A stretch of DNA of 64,000 nt from Plazaster borealis (taxonomy: Eukaryota; Echinodermata; Asteroidea; Forcipulatida; Labidiasteridae): NCBI GenBank assembly GCA_021014325.1, contig CM037459.1, positions 13,914,501 to 13,978,500 of the forward strand. The letters run 5' to 3'. The position numbers and the translations under genes were made by a program. The notes below the pieces were generated by a model. The model saw only the letters and a program-made list of their open reading frames with translations. It did no database searches and was not told where the DNA came from. Shown in pieces: positions 13,095 to 25,800 of this stretch. Position 1 is the first letter of the stretch. The number at the start of each line of letters is the position of its first letter.

Positions 13095-14047
13095 TGTAGA
13101 GTTTTAATACCTTCTTTCCTTACTTTCCTTAGAACAATTCCAAGAGGGCTGATTTACATTGCAAACCATAGTGGCCCCATCACAGAACCCTGTGGCAGAC
13201 CCGTGTCCAGGCACGGTGTGCTTGTGATAGGTAACCAGAGACATTCGGCTCTCCCCGTTCTTGAGGTAGTCCACTGGAGGGCCGTGTGTCAGTGATACCA
13301 ATGAGTAGTGAATGCGGCCCGATAGGATCGGGTGGTCAAGTGTCGAACGCGTTTGACAAATCAATAAGGCTGGTCAAGGCTTTTCTCTCTGCTTGTCGAG
13401 CTTACATGTCAGCCTGGATTTATGCTATTTCACTGCTATGCTGATTGCAAGGGTTCCCCTAGGTGACATTCTGCCACGTGCTGGGTGAACTGTGATCCTA
13501 CAGCATGCTCAATGGGCTTGGTTCCAAGTCTGTGATCGTGTATTTTTTTCTACCTTGATTTAAAACCCTCCATATGCCCCACCCCTGTCAGATTTACACT
13601 ACAGCCATTGGTTACTGCAGCCAGTAGACCGTTGGGAAACGTGTATACCGCCTTTGTAATGTTGATTTACATGAGGTCGCGAGTTAGAGCGATGTGATAG
13701 CCAACATACGGGGGAGTTGTGCATGGCTGAAATGCTGAATAGCCGTAATCTTAGACCTGAAAGCAAGTGAAGTAACATTTTCTCGTTTGCATTATAGATT
13801 TTTAAAAGAGCATATAGGCCCACATTTTATTCCCATGGTCAATAAACTCAAAACTAAAATGTGTATATTGCATCATCTTATGTGCTCATTATCCTCTCGA
13901 CAAACTGTTGGAAAACGGTTCATCTAAAGTGACTTCGTGCACGTTCATATCTTCTTTATTTTCCCCTTTGCCGAAATAAGAACCAAAGTGATGGCATGGC
14001 TGTGTTACAGAAACAGATGGACCTACAACTTCCCAGGACATTACGGT
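13095..14047. other. Intergenic, nothing recognised
   Basis: No feature beyond ordinary sequence between the two repeats. Confidence 0.4.
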
Positions 14048-14085
14048 TTAAAGGAACGTTACAGAACTGGCAATTAAAATTTTCT

Positions 14086-15046
14086 TTAAAGGCACCTGGC
14101 AGTGGTATTTTGTCAAAATAAAGCTTTTGTTGTTAATATTTACATTGTTGTGAGTGGAATGTGAATAAACAATTAACTAAGGTTTAAAAATTGTGGGGTT
14201 TTTTAATTACAAATTTAAAAATAGGCCCCCGTTTACATGGCGCTGTTCGTGACGTCAATCGAGGCGCGGGATATTGGAAGAGAAAATGTGTAGTCTGGCC
14301 CTGTACATTACGTCTGGGTACCTGATCAGTATGATGCGTTTTCGTATTCGGACGTCAACCAATGCAATCTTAGGACAGCTGTGTACAGTCGACGTTTATA
14401 CGAGGTTTTTCACCGGTCCCGAACTGTCCCATGCGCGTTTCTATGTCTTAAAAAACGGAAGATACGAGCACGGTCATAACGAGAACACGGATAATACGAG
14501 GTATTTTAGCGGCCCCGTGATGAAAACGGATCGGCGCGCCGCGACGCGGCATACAGCTCAAGTCGATCCGAACACCAGAAACATGTTCGCTGCAGCGCTG
14601 AAAACGATGTCGGAGCGGACCACTTTGCCCTCGTTAGCCTGACTTTCGATGCCCGTAACTGCCTATATTTGGGATCTGTAGGAAACAAATGCTAACTGAC
14701 CCCATCTTTAGTCGTTTTGCTGCATACAGCAGCAATACACCTGGTCGGCATCGCCGGAAAAATGCACAAAAAAATCCCTTTTTTGGGATAACCAAACGAA
14801 ACGTACAAGCTCACTACTTGCACGTAAATGCAGGCAAGTTCGAGGGGGGTCGATGTTCGATCGCGGCGAAGTCTGCCTCGATTGACGTCACAAAAAGGGA
14901 TGGGCGGAGTCACCCTCAAACAACTTTATCATTTTTTTTAACATATAAATCGTGGCAAACAATTACTAAAAAAATTGTTCTATTGTTAATATACATATAC
15001 TCTTCTATAAAAAAACTATAAAAAAACTATTTCCAGGTGCCTTTAA
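14086..15046 (-). mobile_element. ~960-bp TTAA-flanked transposon with THAP fossil, copy 1
   Basis: TTAAAGGCACCTGG at 14086 and CCAGGTGCCTTTAA ending at 15046 are inverted termini flanked by TTAA. It is the opposite orientation of copy 2 and similar over its whole length. Confidence 0.9.
14565..14751 (-). pseudogene. Fossil THAP zinc-finger domain in copy 1
   Basis: On the minus strand from the ATG at 14751 it reads MPTRCIAAVCSKTTKDGVS, then a TAG stop, then HLFPTDPKYRQL and KWSAPTSFSAL, with CSEH in a different frame. The stop and the frame break sit at the same positions as in copy 2, so they predate the spread of these copies. Confidence 0.72.
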
Positions 15047-15368
15047 GATCACAGATTTACATAAAACTTACACAGTCTAATGATGATAATAGTAGAAAAC
15101 ATCCCTGGAAATATTTCTGTCTGAAATGCCATATTTGATGAGAAATAAATAAAACTAATTTCCGATTGGAGTTTATCGCTCATGAGCGTTTTATTCATGC
15201 ATTGTATAACACATGCAAATGTGTAATCGGTTTTTCACTATTTTCTCGTGACCCAGATGGCCGATCGATCTCAAACTTCTACAGATTTGTCAGTTTATGT
15301 ATATGGTGGATTATATAAAGTGCTTAACTGTTTTGTTAGCAAAAACCAATTCTGTAATGTTCCTTTAA

Positions 15369-16525
15369 GATGAAATCACGTCACACTGAAATGAGTCAGG
15401 CCCACAGGACCCAGATCCGGGTACATTTTGACCTGGAAGTTCTTAGAGTGCAGGTCAGTGAACAAAGATTATGTTGCTTTGTATATTCACAACCGAAATG
15501 AAAACAGAAGCTTGAATGGAAATACAGAATCATGTAACATTTAATTCACACTAACAGAATATACAAGTTACATTATTATAATTTTACGGAATTGATACAC
15601 AGCTATGATACGTAATATCACGTTGCTGCTTATCTTTAAACGGTACAGTGGTAAACTATACCGAATCTGAATGACTTAACAGCCTATGTATCATTATTGT
15701 TATTGACCTGAATGAATATTTACACGGTAAAGCGACAGTAAACTGTTTAAATAAAGTTTAAATAACGTTATAATGCATGGGTTATAAATTACTACCATTA
15801 ACATCTGACTTTAATTGTATACTGTTGAATAATTATTCTGTCACTTTTATGAAAATGTTGGATGCACCGTCGTTTAACCTCAACTAAAGGTTGAATAACA
15901 AAACTACGTAATAAAAATAGCCAAGCTGTAAACGACTTAAATATTAAGGTTAAAACACTCACAAAGGTAGGGTCATACTTTGGTAATGAACCCGGACAAA
16001 TTGTGTAATTTTTAGGGATATACTTGAATAATCTTCAATTAAGGCTCTTCCTTTTGAAATGTAACGACAGCTATATAAATTAGGCACAAGTCACATAACG
16101 TTGTCTGTCCCTTGAAATCGAGGACTTTAAACAAAAGGGGTAGGCCCTACGAGTGTTATGGCAGAGCGAGGACGTCCTCGCTTCGCATTTAAAACCACTG
16201 GGGACGTAGCTGAAAAAAACATTAGTCCAAACAATGGGAGAACAAAGAAAAGTCCTCGATTTACGGGGTCGACAATCATATGCCCACACAACCTCGTCCC
16301 CATGGTGTGTCGAGCAGTACGAGGTTGACCGCTCTCTCACCCTGGTATTGGATCATTTGCATATCCACAATTTTTGGGTACGTATGCAAATTAGAATAGT
16401 CTGGCTGTGAACATGGTGAATGGTGAATACTGATTGAGTAAAACTTAACATGTTTACGTTAGACTTGTTTACACCAGTCGTTGTCCAATCAGGGTCCATG
16501 TAAGGAGTTTCCCTCCCAGGGTTTA
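15369..16525. other. 3' flank of the complete DEG/ENaC gene
   Basis: Presumably holds its 3' untranslated region on the minus strand. No further coding exon was recognised; the polyadenylation site was not placed. Confidence 0.4.
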
Positions 16526-16805
16526 CTATTGTAAACATGGTTGGAAACAAAGTAAACCATGGGGACGAGGTTGAGGCCTACATGGTTGGTACATGTGTGC
16601 AGATATAGACAGAGTACGTCCACCGGTCGAGTTGGTAGCGTCAAACGGTTTCACATTCACCACAGTTGAGGCAACCTTCCTTTTCCCCTTAATCCGCAGT
16701 ATTGCTATCTTAACTAAGTCGAAGATGAATTCGAAAAGCTCACACAAAGTTAGGATGGACATACCCATCCACAGTCCAACTTGACCTCCTATGTCGCTGA
16801 GGAAT
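16526..16805 (-). CDS. Exon 10 of the complete DEG/ENaC gene: TM2, selectivity filter and C-terminal tail
   Basis: The acceptor TTTAACAG is used rather than the nearby TTTCACAG, because only the former keeps phase with the preceding exon. The exon encodes FLSDIGGQVGLWMGMSILTL, a hydrophobic span, a basic cytoplasmic segment (RIKGKRK) and a Ser/Thr-rich tail, with the stop at 16526-16528. Confidence 0.9.
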
Positions 16806-19800
16806 CTGTTAAACTGTGAAACAGTAAACATATTAGAATATTAGAATATAAAATTAGTAGGGGAGATGGCCTTAGTTTTCGATCCAAACTGGAAATTCGT
16901 CAGAGACATAAACAAGCACAAACATAAACATATCCATTTATAGCAACAAAAAAAGAGGAGCAAAGGATTAATAGTATATATATATATTATTATTTATTGT
17001 TTCCTTTACATTATTTGTGTATTTTTAGATTATTAAAAATATTTTCCTTTGTATTTTTCACTTTTTGTTTGTATTTCGCGTACAATTCCCTTTTTACCGT
17101 TCCTTGTTCCTTTTTTCCATTCCTTTTCATTCGACCCATACCCTCCTCCCTTTCCTTACCTGCAACCTACTCTGTTTAGCCTTCCCAACCACCAACCCCT
17201 TTCCCTCAGTCTCTCCCCTTACTTGCCCCTTTCTTTTTGCATTTCATTTATGGATTTTCTTAAACAAACTATTGCTTATTTAACATGTCCTGTTTAATCT
17301 TTGTTTCTGTTAACTCACACTTGGGTTTTGTATGTTTTTTCTCGTAATAATTTGTAATGCAACTTTTTCATATTTATGAACTGATCATTTCAGGGTGTTT
17401 TTGCTCTCTTTGCCGATCATTGTTTATTGTGTTTTAAACCGTACAAATAAATAAATAAATATCTAGTTTTATCAAACAAATGCACCAGACACACAACCTG
17501 ATTTTATTTCCATTATTAAATTTTGGTAATGAAACCAAGGATGCCTCGATAGTGAACTTAATCACTATAGCTCACAAGCAAGCCTGAGGAAACCTGCAGA
17601 CAAGTGTGCTAACCAGAAACACCGGGGTTAACCCCTACTCTTCCATCGATAAGTGTTCTGGGTTCTTTTACGTGCACTGTCAATCATAGTACACGGAATC
17701 CACGGACTGATGTCCCATCCGAAGGACAGAGCAATTATTGTGAAGTATTTTGCTCAAGGACACAAGTGTCACAATCGGGACTCGAACCCACACTCTGCTG
17801 ATTAGAAACACCGAGCATGAGTCCAGTGTTCTTAACCGCTCGGCCACGACTTAATTTAGGTTCATGGTGACGTTTTCACGAGTAACGTTATTTTATCGAT
17901 GGAAATAGTATGCACTCGATCGAGTTTCCTTATTGGGAAAAATTACAATTCTCAAAATTATCAATGTTCTTTTATGACTTTGCCGTTTTTGGCAAACGCG
18001 ACATCATCAATCTTACAAAAAACTATAGTAGTAAACTTGCGGGTACTACCATGTGTAAAACTCTTTTGGGAAATGTGTTTGCTCTGAGAAGAACCGGTGT
18101 GGTATCGACGTTTCGAACAGTATACTCTAAACGTCTTCCGGAGACTATAGCAAAGCAAAGCTTCAATCATCACTATCCCCAGTCTTTATTTCAAAAGTTA
18201 TGGTTCGCAAAGAAAATTAAAAACAACAGGGTTTGAAATTAAATTGCTCTGGTGCAACTCGGGAAAGCTTCCGGCTGGGAAAAGCTGTTTTATTTTAGAA
18301 TCTCGATTTGTTTGTTAATTTTGTTTCGCTCTTTTTACTTTCTACCACTTTAACGAATTCCAACGAATTCCTACGAATTTCAACGAATTCCATATACGAA
18401 TTCCTACGAATTCCTACGAATTCCAAAAAATTCCATACGAATTCCTACGAATTCCAATGAGTTCCTACGAATTCCAACAAATTCCATACGAATTCCTACG
18501 AATTCCAATGAGTTCCAACGAATTCCAACGAATTATAACGAATTCTTGCATTATTTATTTAACCATGTATTTCTCATTGATGCATACGTACGTCATAAGC
18601 GGGTATCTCATAAATGTGTTCACGAAGCAGGCTTCCGAAGTACACATTGAACTTGACCACGTTTTTCCTGTTGGTGGAAAATATAATTATAATCATCTTT
18701 GATGGGAATAATTTAAACTCATTCAAGTTTGCTTGATGGTCGTTAGAACTGTATACTTTTCAAGTGGAAGGAACTGTAGCATGTGGTGACACTCTGGTAC
18801 TCTGTGCTTTCTGTGTCCCACCAAAGCAAACTATATACGTGTATTTTGTCACGCTATTCAAAGTCAAATTCAAAGCGGCAATTAAATACAAGATAACCTG
18901 GGACTTACCCAAAGAAAACAAAGTCACGGTCTGAACGGTCTGAAGGAGCAATCCCTTCTAGGCGTATAGCTCGGGCCCTACAATTGAATTGCCTACATTT
19001 TGTGACAAAATTGATTGAAGGTGATCCCTCTCCTGCCACTTCCCAGGTTTTATCCTAAATTGGGTGTGATCCCTTGCTATACGGGTTACAGGTTGAATGG
19101 CTTCTGACTGGCACCCTGAACAAAGATATTGACCAAAATATATAGGGAGACCGCCAACATAGGACTATATAGATTAGCTCAGTTGGTTGAGTGCCGGCAT
19201 GTTAATCCGAAGGTCGCAGGTTCAAATCCCTCTCTTGTAAATAGTTGTGTTTACCCCAAAATTAATTAAGTACATTCATTTTTATTGTGTATAATAGTTT
19301 TATATTGTTTTCAGGCTAAACAATTTCAGACAATCCCGGCCCTATCTCGTTGGGCCCCCGCCCCCCCCCCCCGTTCAATGTTGGCTCTCATTGCGCGGTC
19401 TGCGCTCCTACCAACATTGAGCGGGGAAACGGGGGAGGGTGTGTTTAGTTTCCCATGGCCCAAGCATTTTGGCCGGGACTGTGGGTCTAATCTTATCTTA
19501 TTGAGAAGACTTGCAGCGATACGGTACATTTAACTACAGAGGGACTTGGTAGTACAATGCACTATAGTCCTAAGGGGAGGGGCCAATGAATCATTCCACA
19601 CAATCACTAATTAAGTAATTTCTCGAAAGTCTAATGACTGGAGGAGTCAAATTCCTTGATATCCTAGAATGAACCATTCCACATATCTTTGAGGGGGGTC
19701 AGGCCCCAGATAATTTTTTTATTTTTGTTTACAGGATGTTTTCAAGAAAAATATTGGATAGTGTGGAAGTAAATAAGGGCATTGCCATGCCATTGCGAAC

Positions 19801-22800
19801 TTAGATAATTTGACAAATATACCAATTACTGGTTGCTAAATGACTAAAATAGTACTAGACAATAGCTGTGCATGTAAAGAAGACACTTAGATGTAAAGAA
19901 GACACTTAGATGTAAACAATTATTGGGAAATGCACATATTTATTAATATAAAGTAATATTGGCCCTTTTGTCCGTCGGGATAAAAAAAGGTTAGCTAATT
20001 AGGGAAAAATAAATCAATTACTGAATATCGAAATGAGGAGAGATTGTATACGCGAGACATTAGATCTTGATGGCGGGTAGGGCCATAGAATTTAGAAATG
20101 ATATCACACAGAAATAATAAAAGTATAATTGACATACTCTCCAAGCACAAGGTTAGCTGGTGTAATGGTCAACAGGAAAGTCCTGGTCAGAACTTGGGGA
20201 CATTGAGGTTATGACCTAAGACTGAAGTGTATATCCCTACGTGACATCATCAAAAACAACGGTGAGGCCAGCGGTCAGTAGGCTACAGTCCGTATGTATT
20301 TTGCGTGTAATCAATTTTTGTGGAGAACCCAATCAATTTCAAACCATTAGATATGGACTCTACTCAATTCATCCAAATAAACAACCAGTTCACTGCTTAA
20401 AGCCATTGTACAAGTATACCGAAAAAACAATCTGGAAACCATATGGTTCATTTCACCCAGTTGTGGCTATTGACCCCAAGGTCAAGCAACTGCAGTGCAA
20501 TTCCTATGGGAATTCCGGGAGATCTGTCATTGATGGATTTTTTTGTCTTGTGTGAAAAAGACCCCGGATGGTTACAAAACATTACCATGTTATTCGGCTA
20601 GGTGTAGATGGGGAATGCTGAATTTTTTAGATACAACAAAATAAAAATGGCGGAGTACTGATTAGTTAATTAAAACCGGACAGTGGACTGCAGTCCGATG
20701 GCATCATTGAGTGATGTGGTGCGTCATTATTGTGAAATTGGGATGAGCCTTGAATAATTATGTGGGCCATCGGTTGACATGTCCATACTTCTTTCTTTCT
20801 GTTTTTGGTTTTTGTTGTGTTTCTGTATCCTTCTTTTGTTTGGCGGAGATAAAATGTAATGTAAATGTATCCCGACATTAAAATTGAAAATACAATGACA
20901 GCATTGTCATCCAGAGTATACTTGTAACTTACTCGACAAAATCGCGAGGCAAAGTCTCCTCGAAGAAAACTGACAGTTTACGCAGAGCTGATAACACCTG
21001 TGTCTATTTAACAAGTAAATGAAGAATGAGAAGTTTTTTAGGGCAGTTGATTTTTGTTGTTGATTTTTCTGCAGTGCTTATGTTTCTTTAGCACTTTTAA
21101 GTTTGACGAACTAATAGGCCCATGTACACCTAAAATTTACCGAAGCGTTGAAGGGACATTTAGAGAAAGTAACAATGAATTAAAGATATCGTACACGTTT
21201 GGTAATTACTCAAAACAAATATTAGCATAAAAAACTTACTTGGTAACAAGCAACGGGGAATGGTTGATAGTATAAAACATTGTAGGAAACGACTCCCTCT
21301 GAAGTAACGTAGTTTTTTGAGGACTAAAATAAAAACAAATTCTTGCAAGAATTTTTTATCCCTATCTGAAAGCACACAAATATGTACAACAAGGGTGTTT
21401 TTTCTTTCATCATTTTCTTGCAACTTCGATGACCACTTGAGCCCAAATTTTCACAGGCTTGTTATTTTATGCATAATATGTTGGGATACACCAAGTGAGA
21501 ACACTGGTCTTTGACAATTTCCAAACGTGTTCAGTGCTCACGTAATTGTTAATAAAATAACATAACTGTGTCACAGAGATGACAGCAGGATCATTTACAG
21601 CATAATTCAATTATAAACAAAAAACAATTGCAAGATGGAGAGCTTACCTTGTGGACTTCTATTGGCCACTGTGCATTAGAGACAGTCAACTCAAACAACT
21701 CTTCTCTGAAAGATAAACATACATTGAAATTAACCCTGGTTACTCTATTGGAGTCTAATGTCAGACAACTATGGAATCCGGTCATCATTTTTCGTGTTCA
21801 TGAAACTGTTCCCCGTTCGGATGAGTGATGATAAGCCCCATGTGCTGCTTACCCCGGATTTCTGCACGCTACCAGTCGGTCAACGGAATAGACTGTGAAA
21901 GTCTACTTTGTTGGTTACTTTATTGGTGTCTAATTTCAGACAACTATAGAATCCGGTCATCATTTTTCGTGTTCATGAAACTGTTCCCCGTTCGGGTGAG
22001 TGATGATAAGCCCCATGTGCTGCTTACCCCGGATTTCTGCACACGCTACCAGTCGGTCAACGGAATAGACTGTGAAAGTCTACTTTATTGGTTACTTTAT
22101 TGGAGTCTAATTTCAGACAACTATAGAATCCGGTCAACATTTTTCGTGTTCATGAAACTGTTCCCCGTTCGGGTGAGTGGTGATAAGCCCCATGTGCTGC
22201 TTACCCCGGATTTCTGCACTGTACCAGTCGGTCAACGGAATAGACTGTGCAAGTTTTGCGCATATTTGAACTTCCGGTGGTCCCAACCATATTTTACCAA
22301 CCACTTTACGTGGGCGGGATTTTGTTTTGTCAATTATTTTAGTTTAAAGTAGTTTATGGCTATGGAAAATTATATATGTTGTTTGAATGTACTACTTAGT
22401 AAATAACAAAATGAAAGTAAAATCAATTCAACAAAATAACGAGAAAACCTGAGAATAGGACTTGACCTCCGTTTCCGGTAAAAGAAATATAAGAATTTTG
22501 CCCAACGATGGTCATGATTGTTGTAATTAAACCTATGTAATAGAGGCACACATTCGGGCGTGATTGGCAAATGGGGTTTCTATAAAAAAAATTGTTAATT
22601 TTAACAATGTATTATACAAACATTGAAAATGTATGTATAACAACTTGCTATGGGTATTTTTTATTTGCAAGAATGTTGTATAAATTTAGTTTAATAAGAA
22701 GATTTGATTTCATAGACAAATAATAGTCTTCGTTTGAGGCTTTTTTCTCGTTTTTGATTTGCGCGAGACTTGCACAGTCTATTCTTTGATTCACGGGGCG

Positions 22801-25800
22801 TTGTACACGCAACTTGGTAGTGAGCACTCCACGAGATTGGGCAACTGTATCATGTACTTATAAATCGGGTACATATTGGATAGGGACGGTTGGATTGCGT
22901 AGTAGTATCTTTCCACGCCTTCCACCTCTAGGACCCTGGTTCAAATCCCGCCTGTGGCACTTTGTGGGTTGGGCTTTCAGTCCCTACTTGACTGCGTGGG
23001 TTTTACCTGATTTCTTGTGTTTTCCTGGAATAATCTGGGGTTTTCATCCTTAATCTAAAACTGAAACTTCCTTCCTGCAAAAACTGAGGTGTTAAAATTG
23101 ACACCATGGGTGTTGTCACATATAGATACCCAAGAGAGAATTAAAGTTAACATCGTAGGGTGTTAAAATAATGTTATTGTGTTGGCAAGAAACTAGTATT
23201 ATTTTAACACCCTATGATGTAAACTTTGTTTTTTTCGGAATCTATATGTGACAACACCCATGGTGTCAATTTTAACACCCCAGTATGCAGTGTTATCTTC
23301 TCTCTCTCTGTGTGAGGTTTTTGGCTATAGTATATTCATTAAGTTCGCTTTTCTGAAATTCCTTGGCTTCACAAGCAGAATAAATTTGTAAAAAGTTTTA
23401 AAATACAGGTTATAACTACGGCTTATGCTACGGCTCTGGTTCAGGCTCACTTCCTGACGTGTCTGTGGCAAACATCTTCAAGAACAACTGACGGATACCG
23501 AAAGTCGAACAACCAAGGGAGGATAAAAATGGCCCTCTTATTTCAGATAATGAAAACGCCCCTTTAATTGTTTAATGAGAGATCGCCTAACATTACAAGC
23601 CGTACTGCCACTTCAAGGAGATGGCTATACACTTAACTGATTTCGGCTATCGACCCAAATCAACTGCCACCAGGGGCACGTTGCCACCTACTCCTGGGGC
23701 TGAAAAAGGGTTACCCCCTTCACAGTCCGTATAAGGTTGTAGGAATGGGTATATCATCCACTGGTGGTAGAGCAGAGTGCAATACCTTTCCAACTTTTTA
23801 TGAAGCAATTATGGTTAGGTGCCTTGCTCAAGGGCACAAGTGTCATGAGCGGGATTGGAACCCACACTCTGCTGCTGACAACACCAGAGCTTGGGTCCGG
23901 TGAACTAGACCACTCGGCCACGACACGCCATGTCTAATCATAAATGGCACAATTCATTATCGTAATGAAGTGACGTAGATCTGTTCTTTGTCTTTGTCAT
24001 ACCTGCATGGCAATGAACAGTCACAGGTAAGGGCCCCGCTGATGTAATCCGTGACCACCTGTTCATTGCAAAGCTCTGTAGAGAGAAAATTATGACAGCG
24101 TGGTTAACACAATGATGAATAAAAACAATGGGGTCAATTTATGATGATTTAAAGTCAGTATTGTTGGACTGGGTGAAATATTTGTTGCATTAAGGCCATG
24201 TCACACAGGGCAATGTTTACAGTGAAGAAACAACCATCTGCACTCTTCATGCACAAGGAACACTTGGACAGCACAATATATATTTTAGCTGTGAAGTAAT
24301 TCACTATCCTCAAGAAATTAATGAGAGATCTGAAATGTGAATGATTTTTTCTTCTAGGAGATTGCCTGGAAGTGGTTGCCTGTAAATTGCCTCTTGTGAC
24401 ATGGCCTATAGGCCTATATTTGGCCGCCAAATTAAAAAGAACACGAAACCTAAGTGAATCGATGATAGTAAAGTTACCTCGATATTGGACGTTGGACATT
24501 CACACAGGTTTGTACAGCGAATTTCTATACTTTCTATTTCGATATTGGACATTGGACATTCGCATAGGTTTGTACAGTGAATGTCTACTTTCTATGACAT
24601 TGGACATTCACACAGGTTTGTACAGTGAATGTCTACTTTGCTATTTTGGTATTGTACGTTGGACATTCACATAGATTTATACAGCGAATTTCTATACTTT
24701 CTATTTCGATATTGGACATTGGACATTCGCATAGGTTTGTACAGTGAATGTCTACTTTCTACGACATTGGACATTCACATAGGTTTGTACAGTGAATGTC
24801 TACTTTCTATTTCGATATTGGACATTGGACATTCGCACAGGTTAGAACAGTGAATGTCTATTTTCTATTTCGATAAGTGGACAGTCACACAGGTTTGTAC
24901 AGCGAATGTCTACTTATAGGTGGTCGAGTTGGCGTAGTGGTATCTTTCCTCGCCTTACACCTCTAGGACCCTGGTTCGAATCACGCTGGGGGTACTATGT
25001 GGATTGGGTTTTCAGTCCCTACCTGACTACGTGGGTTTCTAAACCTGAAATTTCCTTCCTTGTCTTCTAATTGGGCTATTGGCTATAGTACAGGGACTAA
25101 GTCTGACAGTCCTTAGCTTCACAACCAGAATAAATAAATGAAATTAATAAATAATATTCAACGTAGATATTTGCATACGTTTGTACACTGAATGTCTACT
25201 TTTTATTTGGACATTGGACATCCACATAGATTTGTACAGCGAATGTCTACATTTTAGTACGACATAACATAATTATAATGGCCTACTCACATTTTCTGAT
25301 AAAATCGAATGTTATTTTCCATAGCTTTTCGAAAGAAATATATATATAATTTTTCCCGTTTTCGTATAGAGCCCTAAAACTGGGTCTTGGGTCAGTCAAG
25401 AAACTACACTAAGATTTGCACAGAATGTCTCCGTTGAATGATAGTATAGGCTATCGCTGTACAGACGTGTGCAAATATTAATGCTGAAACTATAGTAGAT
25501 ATTTGCTGTACAAACCTATGTGAATGTCCATTGTCCAAATAAAAAGTAGATACAAATGTACGTGAACGCTCACTGTCCAATATTGAAATAGAAAGTGTAT
25601 ATAAACATTCGCTGCACTCACCTTAGTGAACGTCAAATGTCCAATAACCAAAAACAAAAAAGACATTCGCTTTTTACAAACCTATGTGAATGTCCAATGT
25701 CCAATATCGAAAAAACAAAGTGGACATCGCCTTACAAACCTAGGAGACCGTACTCTTCCAAAATACGGGCTGTAACCAACAGGCCTAACCGTTTCGGTTG

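Larger units (their letters stand above)
14048..15368. mobile_element. TTAA-flanked miniature transposon, outer element
   Basis: The left end TTAAAGGAACGTTACAGAA and the right end TTCTGTAATGTTCCTTTAA are near-perfect inverted repeats with TTAA at each end. The THAP-fossil element is inserted 38 bp inside the left end. Confidence 0.8.

Noticed and set aside
14274..14642. 122-residue plus-strand frame in the THAP-carrying element
   Set aside because: It lies antisense to the THAP fossil. Its counterpart in the second copy differs in length and frame, so it is unlikely to be a conserved gene.
19170..19242. Candidate tRNA gene
   Set aside because: Repeated at 54590 together with 150 bp of upstream sequence, and the anticodon arm does not fold cleanly; treated as part of a repeat family.
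21825..22352. 175-residue open frame on the plus strand
   Set aside because: It lies in the 175-bp tandem array and repeats the same peptide; unit lengths are not all multiples of three and it runs into a transposon. No splice or family evidence.
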